Shown here one piece after another: positions 21,511-30,324 of a stretch of DNA of 64,000 nucleotides (the stretch's first letter is position 1; each line of letters begins with the position of its first letter). A program made the position numbers and the translations under genes. The notes below the pieces were generated by a model, which saw only the letters and a program-made list of their open reading frames with translations, searched no databases and had not been told where the DNA came from. Source of the DNA: Verrucomicrobiota bacterium (GTDB lineage Bacteria > Verrucomicrobiota > Verrucomicrobiia > Verrucomicrobiales > Verrucomicrobiaceae); assembly GCA_025360015.1 (NCBI GenBank), contig JANYCZ010000069.1, positions 19,343-83,342 on the forward strand. The letters are read 5' to 3'.

Positions 21511-21915
21511 TCAGTATAAAATGGTTCCAGTCGGACTTGTCAGCGCGACCTTGGTCATCGACGTAATCGAAGGCGCAAAAGTCACTGAGTAGCCGGACGG
21601 CAGATAGGCGGTCAGCGTCGTCTCTGCAAAAGCGAGGTAGGGGCGCAGGAGCGTGTACTTGGAATCCGAAGAAGCCGCAGACGCCCAGTCCAGCGCCGCC
21701 TGCGTACGGCCCCTCACCTGGATGAAGCTCGCTTGCGCCAGGTTCAGCGACTCTGCCCGCGCGATCGCCAGATTGCGTTCGCTGTCACCCCGCATGCGGG
21801 TCACGGAAGGGATCGCCATGAAGGCGATGATGCCGATGATCGACACACACGCCATCATCTCCACCAGCGAAAAGCCGCGGAGGAAGGAAGATGTTTTTGG
21901 ATTGGGAGTGTGCAT
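21511..21915 (-). CDS. Pseudopilin with prepilin N-terminal methylation motif
   Basis: FLRGFSLVEMMACVSIIGIIAFMAIPSVTRMRGDSERNLAIARAESLNLAQASF. Confidence 0.87.
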   Translation of the reverse strand: MHTPNPKTSSFLRGFSLVEMMACVSIIGIIAFMAIPSVTRMRGDSERNLAIARAESLNLAQASFIQVRGRTQAALDWASAASSDSKYTLLRPYLAFAETTLTAYLPSGYSVTFAPSITSMTKVALTSPTGTILY

Positions 21916-21939
21916 GGGAAAGTTCTGCGGGAGCCCTCA

Positions 21940-22422
21940 TCATTGATTAACCAAATCCACGTGCGGAAAATCCCCGCTCTGCCAGTCAGGCAGATTCAGA
22001 TACTGTTGCGCATTGGCCAGGGAGGCGGTTTGAAGTTGATTGGCGTTGGTCGTGTAGTCCGCAAAGTGATCCGCCGTTGTCTGGTCCAGGAACCCCGCTC
22101 GCAGCGTAGGGTCTGGCGAGGAGGCGTTCGGAATCAGCAGATTGAAACGCGCCTGGCTGGTGGACAGCGCATTGTACGTGGTGCGCACATTTTCGAGGCT
22201 GCGAAACTGCGCTGTGGTGCCCACGCGCATCTGCCCCATCACCCAAGCAGTCAGCGCGCTCTGCACCGAAGCCTGCTGCTGCCTGCCCATGACACGGTTC
22301 GCGTCGCGTGAGGCGTTTGAAATCGCCGCCACCACAATCGACGACATGATGCCGATGATGGCGATCGTGAAGATGGCCTCAACAAAGCTGAACCCTGCCC
22401 TTCTCTGTTTGCGAATTGTCAT
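21940..22422 (-). CDS. Pseudopilin with prepilin N-terminal methylation motif
   Basis: RRAGFSFVEAIFTIAIIGIMSSIVVAAISNASRDANRVMGRQQQ. Confidence 0.85.
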   Translation of the reverse strand: MTIRKQRRAGFSFVEAIFTIAIIGIMSSIVVAAISNASRDANRVMGRQQQASVQSALTAWVMGQMRVGTTAQFRSLENVRTTYNALSTSQARFNLLIPNASSPDPTLRAGFLDQTTADHFADYTTNANQLQTASLANAQQYLNLPDWQSGDFPHVDLVNQ

Positions 22423-22454
22423 GTTTATAATCAGCGCCGCCTTGTTTTCTGTTG

Positions 22455-22488
22455 CAAAAAAACCGCCGGGGAGTCACCTCCCCGGCGG
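22455..22488 (-). terminator. Rho-independent terminator immediately after the major pseudopilin gene
   Basis: CCGCCGGGGAG-TCAC-CTCCCCGGCGG, followed on the minus strand by TTTTTTT. Confidence 0.85.
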
Positions 22489-22545
22489 ACGTAGATCGTC
22501 CGAAACTGAGTTTAAATCCCAGCGCCGGGCGCGTCAGCAGCTTTC

Positions 22546-22947
22546 TTAGAAAGTTGCGCCTGGAACATACTTCACCTGATTGTTGGCGGCGTCCCAGCTA
22601 AGGTAGGCAGCAGCAGCAGGGATTTCCGTCGAGTTGATCTGGCCCGAGGTGAACGTCTTGCCGGCGAAAGCACCGGTGGATGGGCTCACGCCAGCCATGG
22701 CGAGTTGGATGATGGCAGAACCGTCGGCAGGACTGCCAAGGCTAGCACCAGCGGCGACAGCGGCGTTGAGCACGGAAGCAACGGTCTGAGCATTGCGCTT
22801 GGCCGTGGCGTCTTTGGCGCTCTGGTTCAGGTTGCCGATGTTCGGAATCGCGATCGCGGCGATGATGCCGATGATGGCGATGACGACGAGCATTTCCACG
22901 AGGCTGAAGCCAGCTTTGCGGGAGGTGTTAAGCTTGATGTTTTTCAT
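22546..22947 (-). CDS. Major pseudopilin / type II secretion G-like protein
   Basis: MKNIKLNTSRKAGFSLVEMLVVIAIIGIIAAIAIPNIGNLNQSAKDATAKRNAQTVASVLNAAVAAG. Confidence 0.88.
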   Translation of the reverse strand: MKNIKLNTSRKAGFSLVEMLVVIAIIGIIAAIAIPNIGNLNQSAKDATAKRNAQTVASVLNAAVAAGASLGSPADGSAIIQLAMAGVSPSTGAFAGKTFTSGQINSTEIPAAAAYLSWDAANNQVKYVPGATF

Positions 22948-23204
22948 AGTGTTGTGTGTGTGTGTGTTTGGCTGTTGGTATTGATTCGAGGTCGCTCAGC
23001 TTTGTGGAAGTTGTTCAGCCTCGAATTATAGAAATTGTAGTTCGCACTGAAATTATATTCAACACAATTTTTCATATTTTTTACAATTTTCACAAATTAC
23101 TTTGGAAAAACGCTTCGTGTTCACACGCTTTTACGATTGAGAAAAATCTCTCCTTCCCGCGTGTAGTCCTTTCAGGGCTTCGATCAAAATAACGCGATGC
23201 CCAT

Positions 23205-23800
23205 ATGATTGCGTCATATCCTCAGATTTTGCCCAATCTGGTCGCTTGCTTCATTCCATGTTTTACGTGGCTGGGATCCGAAAGACTGGGAACTCGCTCG
23301 GAACTCCTACGACAACACCATCTGTGCCAAAGATTTCCTGCTGGGCAGTTTGATCAACGAATTGGGGAAAGGGGGCAGGCTTCCTCCTGGCTGTTGTATG
23401 TCTCGGACCACGGTAAAAGCACCTCCGCCGCCCGCTTTGGGAAATTCATGCACGGCATGATCACCCATCAGGTCGTCGAGGTGCCCATGCTCATGTGGGT
23501 CTCCCCTCTCTATGAGCAGGCCCATGCCGGCAAACTCGCCGGCTTGAAGTCCCACCTCGGCCCCCCCCTTCAGCGCCTCCTGCACCTTTCACACCCTGCT
23601 CGACATGGGCGGCCTTGCCTGCCCGGACTTCAAGACCCTGCACAGTGCGGCCTCTCCACACTTTGCTTTAGGCGCGCGTCTGGTAGGCAACGCCAGCGGC
23701 GTGGTCTTTGATTACGGCGTACACTTCCTCACTCAGCCCGCTGACGTACGGGGGGGAGGCGGGGCAGACTTCCGAAACGACTTAAAATGTCGCGTCCAGA
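23205..23800 (+). pseudogene. Decayed, internally deleted paralogue of the adjacent phosphoethanolamine transferase
   Basis: N-terminal piece LPNLVACFIPCFTWLGS is joined directly to C-terminal pieces NSYDNTICAKDFLLGSLINEL / ASSWLLYVSDHGKSTSAARFGKFMHGMITHQVVEVPMLMW / LLDMGGLACPDFK, split over two reading frames (ORFs 23209, 23205, 23605). Confidence 0.88.
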
Positions 23801-23881
23801 ACGCAGTAAAGCCCTCCCGCTCCTATAGACACAGGAGATATTAGTTTGCCGTCCACAATTTTATAGTATTTATTAGATAGT

Positions 23882-25684
23882 ATGAAATTTAAAAACCTCT
23901 TGAACACCCACCTTCTCAAAGAGATCCTCCGCGATTACCGCGTCTGGATTTCGGTCTTCCTGGCCATTAATTTAATCAACCTGCCCAATCTCGTCCTCTG
24001 TTTTGTCCCCTATTTTTCATGGGTGCCCACCAAGTTCTGGCCCTTCAGTCTGGCCTTGACCCTGCTGGCTTGTGTTTTTGGTCTGCGTGTCCGTCTCATG
24101 CTCTGGCTGGTGTTGCCATTGCTCTTGCTCGTCCCGGGCTGCCTCGCCTGCCTCATTTCCATTTACAACCTCCCCACCACCTTCTTGTTTCTGGCGCTCC
24201 TCGAAACCAACCCGACCGAGATGTCCGCCATGCAGTCTCAGGTCATTTACACCGGACTGGGCACCTTGCTCCTGGTCATGTTCTATGTCTGGTTTGTGAA
24301 AAACCGCGTTCCCGCCAGCTTCCGTCTGGGGCCGGTGGCACGCGTTTTGGTCCTCCTCACGCTTCTTGGCCCAGTCGTCTCCGACGTGCTCTCGCACGGC
24401 CCGCTGGTTTGTGAGATCCACTTCAAGCAGCGCCTTCTCTCGACTTTTCCATGCTCCACGTTTTACGGTGCCTATGAGGCCTTCGACATGCGCGCCCGCG
24501 TGCAGAGCCGCAAAGGCGTGGCTGAAAATCTGGCCCTCACCCAGGCACCCGAGTTTCGCGATGATCCGCAGCGCCAGGTGCACATGCTCGTCATCGGTGA
24601 AAGCGCCAGCAAAAGCTGCTTCGGCCTTTATGGGTACGACCGCCAGACCACCCCGATGCTGGAGCACACCCCCGGCCTCATGCCTTTCCGCGATGTATCC
24701 AGCACGGCCACCTTCACCCTGCTGGCCGTGCCCGCATTGCTCACCGCCACCCCCGCAGGCCAGGTCCTCGAAGCCACCCGCCAGGCCAGCATCCTCTCGG
24801 CCTACAAGAAGGCAGGCTTTCGTATATACTGGATTTCCGCACAAAGAAAGCACGGCACCTTTGACACCGTCACCTCCATCTTCTCTGGAGACGCGGATGA
24901 ATCCGACTTCAAAGGCGGGGCGTTCGACACCGAAGGCTCCGGCGCCTACGGAGGCGTGACGGATGTCAGCCTTCTGCCCAAGGTGCGCAGCATTCTGGAA
25001 CGCGGAGAGCCCAAGGTGCTCTTCTTGCTGCATACCATCGGCAGCCATGGCCCCTACGCCTACCGCTACTCACCTAAGCTCGCCCGCTTCCCTGCGGACC
25101 AGCAGGCAGCCACGGATGCCCTGAACCGCATTTCCGCAGGCACCTCCACAGATCCGCACGATCTCGAACTCGTCCAGAACTCGTATGACAACACCATCTG
25201 CGCCACCGACTTCCTGCTCGCCAATCTCATTAACGACCTGAAGAATCTCAATGCCTCCTCCTGGCTCTGCTATGTGTCAGATCACGGAGAAAACACCTCC
25301 ACGGCCATCGTGGGAAAATTCATGCATGGCCTCGTCACCCGCCAAGTCGTGGAAATCCCCATGCTCATGTGGACCTCTCCCCGCTATGCCCAAGACCACC
25401 CGGACAAGGTGGCAGGCCTGCAGTCCCACTTGGCCATCCCCTTCAGTGCCTCCTGCACCTTCCACACCTTGTTGGACATGGGGGGCCTCTCCTGCCCTGA
25501 CTTCAAGAAAGAATGGAGCATCGCCTCCCCCAGTTTCTCTCCCGGCCCGCGCTTGGTATGTGACACTTATGGGCAGCTCATCGACTACGACAAAAAATTC
25601 CCCGTCCGCACGAACGCCAGCCACCTGCCCCCTCCCTCCAGGGCACCCACGCCAGAGATCGCCACAAGCGCCCCACGTCCTTGA
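23882..25684 (+). CDS. Phosphoethanolamine transferase (EptA/CptA-like, sulfatase fold)
   Basis: N-terminal TM helices; MLVIGESASKSCFGLYGYDRQTTPML, VLFLLHTIGSHGPYAYRYS, SWLCYVSDHGENTS. Confidence 0.88.
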   Translation: MKFKNLLNTHLLKEILRDYRVWISVFLAINLINLPNLVLCFVPYFSWVPTKFWPFSLALTLLACVFGLRVRLMLWLVLPLLLLVPGCLACLISIYNLPTTFLFLALLETNPTEMSAMQSQVIYTGLGTLLLVMFYVWFVKNRVPASFRLGPVARVLVLLTLLGPVVSDVLSHGPLVCEIHFKQRLLSTFPCSTFYGAYEAFDMRARVQSRKGVAENLALTQAPEFRDDPQRQVHMLVIGESASKSCFGLYGYDRQTTPMLEHTPGLMPFRDVSSTATFTLLAVPALLTATPAGQVLEATRQASILSAYKKAGFRIYWISAQRKHGTFDTVTSIFSGDADESDFKGGAFDTEGSGAYGGVTDVSLLPKVRSILERGEPKVLFLLHTIGSHGPYAYRYSPKLARFPADQQAATDALNRISAGTSTDPHDLELVQNSYDNTICATDFLLANLINDLKNLNASSWLCYVSDHGENTSTAIVGKFMHGLVTRQVVEIPMLMWTSPRYAQDHPDKVAGLQSHLAIPFSASCTFHTLLDMGGLSCPDFKKEWSIASPSFSPGPRLVCDTYGQLIDYDKKFPVRTNASHLPPPSRAPTPEIATSAPRP

Positions 25685-25876
25685 AGTATCCAGCTCCCAA
25701 AGCTGTCGCCCCTGAACCAGCACCCACATGATGCTTGGCATTGAGTTGATGAGCCCGCCTCTTCGCTAGGACGACTCGCTCAGACTCGGCAGCTTTGTTT
25801 CGTCCGCGTTCTGCCACCTGTGTCCGTCGAGTTCCACTCGCCACCTCACCCCAACGAGGCCACATTTCCTCACCTC

Positions 25877-26317
25877 ATGACCTCCCTCCTCATGCCCGCG
25901 CTCCTGCTCCTCGCGTTGCTCAGCACCTCCGCCATCTCAGCCGAACCTGCCGGTAGCCCCGTCCTGCCCCCCGCCGTGGTCATCCCGCCAGAGGTGCACG
26001 AGATCGCCCCGGACCAAGTCGTGCGCCAGCTCGTCGATCACCCCGACACGCTCATCATCGACGTCCGTACCGAGGACGAGCGCCACACGCGCGGCTACCT
26101 CCTCAATTCACTGCACCACGACTACTTCCACGGCCAGCAGACGCTCGATGCCCTGGCCAAGCTCGACAAGACCAAGCCCTGCATCGTCCACTGCGCCATC
26201 GGCGGTCGTGCCCAGCTCATCGCCGTGCAGATGCACCAGCTCGGCTTCAAAAACATCCTCCTCCTCAAAGGCGGCTTCAACGCCTGGACCGCCACCGGCC
26301 AGGCCATCGCCAAATAA
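25877..26317 (+). CDS. Exported rhodanese-like domain protein
   Basis: Signal peptide MTSLLMPALLLLALLSTSAISA; LIIDVRTEDERHTRGYLLNSLHHDYF, CIVHCAIGGRAQLIAVQMHQLGFKNILLLKGGFNAW. Confidence 0.85.
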   Translation: MTSLLMPALLLLALLSTSAISAEPAGSPVLPPAVVIPPEVHEIAPDQVVRQLVDHPDTLIIDVRTEDERHTRGYLLNSLHHDYFHGQQTLDALAKLDKTKPCIVHCAIGGRAQLIAVQMHQLGFKNILLLKGGFNAWTATGQAIAK

Positions 26318-26347
26318 AGCAGCACAAGCCTCCGGCTTGTCTCTGGA

Positions 26348-27202
26348 TCAAGGCACCTCTGCCCTTTTCATTTCCAGCCTCTCCCCGCACCGCATCACCC
26401 GATTCGCCTGCCCCAGCCTTTCGCACGCCGTCACAAATTCGTCCGTCGTCTCCGTGTTAAATTCAAACATGTCGTAGTGGCAGGGCACCACCAGCCTCGC
26501 CTCGCCTACCTTCCCCAGCGCTGCGGCCTCCGTGCCATTGAGGTTTCCCGCCACCCGCCGCTCCGGCCGGTTGCCATTGATCGGCAGCAGCATCAGATCA
26601 CATGCAAATTCACGCACCATGCTCACGATGTCATCATGCCACAGCGTGTCTCCGCTGTGGTAGATCGTGAAGGGCCCGCACCGCACCAGAAAGCCCGTGT
26701 ACAGGCAGTTGTCATTCTCATCACGCATCACCTCGTTGTGCTTGGCAATGATGCCACGTATCTCCCATTTGCCTTCGAAATACTTGTCGCGATCCCCCGT
26801 GCCGCAATACGTCACCTCGGCCTCCCCAAGCCGCTTCTGCGCCTCGGGAATGATCGCGTGCGGCACATACAGCCGAAAGCCCGGATTCGCCTCCGCCAGC
26901 GGCACCAGCGTCGCACCGTCCAGATGATCCGTATGCACATGGCTGGCCGTCACTCGCGTGATGCCCGTCAGCCGCCGCGGATCGATGCACCTCTCCGTCA
27001 TCCGCACATGCGGCTTGTCCGTCGCCGCATACTTCTCCGTCAGTGAATCCGAGAGATACGGGTCAAACAGCAGCCTCTCTCCGGCCCACTGCACCAGAAA
27101 GCCGCTCTGCCCCAGCCACCACACATGCAGCGTGTCTTCGTCCGTGGAAGCCGCCGCCAGGTCCGCCAGCAGCGCCTCATCTTTTTGCAGGGCAGTGATC
27201 AT
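26348..27202 (-). CDS. MBL-fold metallo-hydrolase (UlaG-like)
   Basis: VWWLGQSGFLVQWAGERLLFDPYLSDSL, ASHVHTDHLDGATL, YTGFLVRCGPFTIYHSGDTLWHD, LLPINGNRPERRVAGNLNGTEAAALG. Confidence 0.88.
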   Translation of the reverse strand: MITALQKDEALLADLAAASTDEDTLHVWWLGQSGFLVQWAGERLLFDPYLSDSLTEKYAATDKPHVRMTERCIDPRRLTGITRVTASHVHTDHLDGATLVPLAEANPGFRLYVPHAIIPEAQKRLGEAEVTYCGTGDRDKYFEGKWEIRGIIAKHNEVMRDENDNCLYTGFLVRCGPFTIYHSGDTLWHDDIVSMVREFACDLMLLPINGNRPERRVAGNLNGTEAAALGKVGEARLVVPCHYDMFEFNTETTDEFVTACERLGQANRVMRCGERLEMKRAEVP

Positions 27203-28584
27203 GCTCCAAATTGAATCGCCGCGATTTTTTCCGCCATGTCATGGCTCGCGCAGAAGACCAGCTCCGCCGCCGCCGCGCGTGAGAGCCGCGCATGCAGCGC
27301 CACCACCCGCCCCATGCTCAGCCCGTCCACATACGCCTGCACCGGCCGGTGCTTCGGGTCGATGTTCCGGATCTCCACCGTCGTGTCGGGAGAAAGCAGC
27401 GCGCTCCGCCAGTGCGACGGCTGCAGCACGTTCGATCCCACCAGCAGCCACGCCGGCGTGTCCGCCAGCAGCGGTGCCGCACCCATGCTCCGCGCATACG
27501 CCGTCGAGCCCGCCGCCGTCGCCACCAGCGCCCCGTCACACACCAGCTTCGGGATGCGCCGCACATCATTCACCGTGATCTCCAGCCACGCCGACTGGCT
27601 CGTCGCGCGCTCCAGCCACGAGTCATTGAAGCCATACGCCGGATGCCTGCGCCCCTCCTCATCTTCAAATTCCAAAAACAGCATCGGCATCTGTCGGAAA
27701 ATCACATCCCTCGGCGGAAACGAATGCGCCTTCACCTGCTCCGGCGCATTCAGCAAAAAGCCCAGGTTCCCCGCATTAATCCCGAAAAACGGCAGCCGCT
27801 TCCGCCAGTGCTCACGGATGCTCCGCAGCATCGCCCCATCCCCCCCGATCACATTGATAAAATCCGCCTCCCGTGCCTCCACCTGCCTGCCGTCCAGCAG
27901 CGCCGTCAGCTCACGTGCACGCGGGTTCGCCACATCCTCCTGCAGGAAAAATCTCGCATCCTCCAGCGTGCCCCGCGCCCAGTTCCCCGGCACCGGCGCA
28001 CGATAGAGACCGTAGCGCGCCAGGTAGGCCTCCGCCCGCGGCGGCAACAGATCATGCACACACTTTCCATGGCTCAAATGCTCCCGGATCTCCGTGCTCG
28101 ATCCCTCCACCTGCAGCTCGATCACCCGCGCATGCGGCGGCAGATCCTCCTTCGCCAGCATATATCCCGGCCGATGCAGCACCGCAAAATTCACCTGCTC
28201 CCACAGCGCCGCGCCACGCTCCCACACCCGTTGGATCAGCGATTCCCCCCGCGCACCGCCCACCACCAGATCCGCCCCCACCACATGCCACAGCTCCCCC
28301 TCCGCCTCAAAGCGCCGCTGCAGCTCATGATTCCGCGTGAAAGTCTCCTGCTCAAAGTCAGACAGATCCACCGTCACCCCCGCCAGCCCGCCAAACACCA
28401 GGTCCGCCAGCGCCGCCCGGTACACCGAAGGCACACTATTGTCCGTCTCCGGCTTGTCCGGCCGTGGCCCGCAGGGGATCACCCGCACCTCGTCAAACTC
28501 ACGCGCCAGCCGCTCCGCGATGGCAGCATGGTGGCTCCCCGGTGGATTAAAACTGCCCCCAAAAATAGCGATCCGCTTTGGCAT
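27199..28584 (-). CDS. Fusion of nicotinate-nucleotide adenylyltransferase (NadD) and NAD kinase (NadK)
   Basis: N-terminal IAIFGGSFNPPGSHHAAIAERL and SSTEIREHL (NadD); C-terminal NVIGGDGAMLRSIREHW, FFGINAGNLGFLLN, FNDSWLERATSQSAWLEITVN, CDGALVATAAGSTAYARSMGA (NadK), one uninterrupted frame. Confidence 0.9.
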   Translation of the reverse strand: MPKRIAIFGGSFNPPGSHHAAIAERLAREFDEVRVIPCGPRPDKPETDNSVPSVYRAALADLVFGGLAGVTVDLSDFEQETFTRNHELQRRFEAEGELWHVVGADLVVGGARGESLIQRVWERGAALWEQVNFAVLHRPGYMLAKEDLPPHARVIELQVEGSSTEIREHLSHGKCVHDLLPPRAEAYLARYGLYRAPVPGNWARGTLEDARFFLQEDVANPRARELTALLDGRQVEAREADFINVIGGDGAMLRSIREHWRKRLPFFGINAGNLGFLLNAPEQVKAHSFPPRDVIFRQMPMLFLEFEDEEGRRHPAYGFNDSWLERATSQSAWLEITVNDVRRIPKLVCDGALVATAAGSTAYARSMGAAPLLADTPAWLLVGSNVLQPSHWRSALLSPDTTVEIRNIDPKHRPVQAYVDGLSMGRVVALHARLSRAAAAELVFCASHDMAEKIAAIQFGA

Positions 28585-28736
28585 GCCCCCACCGTGGCAG
28601 GGCTCCAAACGAGTGCAAGCCCCCAGAGCCCTTCCACCCAAAAGTCTCGCCCCCCTTCCCCCAGACAAATGAAATCTTTACCCGCCTCAGCATTTTTCCA
28701 CAGCCACCCCCGCCGCGTCATGCTACAATCACCGCC

Positions 28737-29972
28737 ATGAGCTCCATCCTCACCCTCCTGCTCTTCGCCTTTACCGTCTCCTCCACCTCCGGCCCGCCCG
28801 CCGAAGTCACCCTCGATCCTTGGTCCTACACCGATCAGGATCTCTATCCCAGCGCCATCATCTCCACCGCCACGGTTGATTGGAATGGCGATGACCAGGA
28901 CGCCGAAGACAAAAAGACTGCCGACGATCCCAAGCCCAAGAAAAAAGACATCCCCATCTATGGCGATGAAAACGGCTGGCTCGCCGTGGACCTCGCCGGC
29001 CTCCCCAAAAACGCCGAGGTCGAAGTCACCATCGCCATCGACGGCTTCCTCAAGCCCTCCACCTGGAAAGGCAAGATCACCCGCATCACCAAAGCCGGCG
29101 AAGCCCGCGTCTTCCCCAAGGCCATCTGGGACTACGACGCCCTTCTCAAAGTCCGCCAGCAGCGCCCTGTCAATGTCTCCTTCAAAGCCACCGTCAATGG
29201 TGTCGCCATCCCCGAAGACAACGAGACCTACGTCCTGCGTGCCCTCAATGACTGCATGTTCTACGTCAAGTATGACGAAGACAGCGAAGACTTCGATGAT
29301 TTCTCCTGGCTCTTCGCCGCCTATGTGAACGAAAACCACCCTGAAGTGGACATCATCCTCAAAGAAGCTCTCGAAAGCGGCATCGTCACCGACTTCGACG
29401 GCTACCAGGACGACGACCCCAAAGCCGTCATGATGCAGGTCTTCGCCATTTGGAATGCCCTCCAGCGCCGCGGCATCAAATACAGCGACATCTCCCACAC
29501 CACCCCCAGCAAAACCGTCGTCAGCCAGACCGTCCGCTTCCTGGATGACTCCATCAATGGCACCCAGGCCAACTGCGTGGACGGCTCCGTCCTCATGGCC
29601 TCCGTCCTCAGCAAGATCGGCATCACCTCCTACCTCGTCATGATCCCCGGCCACTGCTTCCTCGCCTTCGACCTCAGCGATGGCGACGATGCTAAACGCG
29701 TCGGCCTCGAAACCACCATGCTCGGCAACGACGAAATCAAATCCGTCGAAGAAATCGCCCATCTCACCGAGAAAGCCAAACTCGCCGAATTCAAAGCCTC
29801 TTATAAGACCTTCACCAGCGCCGTCAGCATCGGCAACGCCAACCTCAAAAAGTACAAAGACAAGCTCGACGACGACTCGGACGACGCCGACCCCGACATC
29901 CAGATCATCTCCATCCCCGACGCTCGCGATCTCGGTATCATGCCCATCTCGACTTACAGGGAGGTCAAGTAA
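28737..29972 (+). CDS. Exported protein with transglutaminase-like Cys/His region
   Basis: Signal peptide; NGTQANCVDGSVLMASVLSKIGITSYLVMIPGHCFLAFDLSD; acidic DDQDAEDKKTADDPKPKKKD and DDDSDDADPD segments. Confidence 0.6.
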   Translation: MSSILTLLLFAFTVSSTSGPPAEVTLDPWSYTDQDLYPSAIISTATVDWNGDDQDAEDKKTADDPKPKKKDIPIYGDENGWLAVDLAGLPKNAEVEVTIAIDGFLKPSTWKGKITRITKAGEARVFPKAIWDYDALLKVRQQRPVNVSFKATVNGVAIPEDNETYVLRALNDCMFYVKYDEDSEDFDDFSWLFAAYVNENHPEVDIILKEALESGIVTDFDGYQDDDPKAVMMQVFAIWNALQRRGIKYSDISHTTPSKTVVSQTVRFLDDSINGTQANCVDGSVLMASVLSKIGITSYLVMIPGHCFLAFDLSDGDDAKRVGLETTMLGNDEIKSVEEIAHLTEKAKLAEFKASYKTFTSAVSIGNANLKKYKDKLDDDSDDADPDIQIISIPDARDLGIMPISTYREVK

Positions 29973-30013
29973 CCGCCTTCGCGAGTTCCTCAGGCATTCC
30001 TGTCCACGGAGCA

Positions 30014-30053
30014 AAAGCCGCGCTGAATTTCTTCAGACGCGGCTTTCGCTTTT
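30014..30053. terminator. Terminator hairpin after the 28737..29972 gene
   Basis: AAAGCCGCG...CGCGGCTTT followed by CGCTTTT. Confidence 0.65.
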
Positions 30054-30083
30054 AAGACGTTCGGGCCTGGAAACCGGCCCGGC

Positions 30084-30251
30084 TCAGACAACCGGCGGAC
30101 GCCGACCGGAGACAAGCGAGATCAGAAACAGCACCAGGAACACCACAAAACAAACGTGGGCGATCCAGGTGGCCGTGCCAGCGACGCCAGCAAAGCCGAG
30201 CGCGCCTGCGATGAGTGCAATGATAAGGAAGGTAATGGTGTAGGATAACAT
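30084..30251 (-). CDS. DUF1328-family small membrane protein (55 aa)
   Basis: [55 protein letters not shown]. Confidence 0.88.
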   Translation of the reverse strand: MLSYTITFLIIALIAGALGFAGVAGTATWIAHVCFVVFLVLFLISLVSGRRPPVV

Positions 30252-30324
30252 AAGGGTGAGTTTGGTTACCCTTATTTCGCATGCCGTGAGAAATCCGGCT
30301 GTGCCTGCTTGTGGGCAGCCCCGC

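Noticed and set aside
28479-30014. 511-aa antisense ORF
   Set aside because: Antisense to the exported 28737..29972 gene; low-complexity acidic translation.
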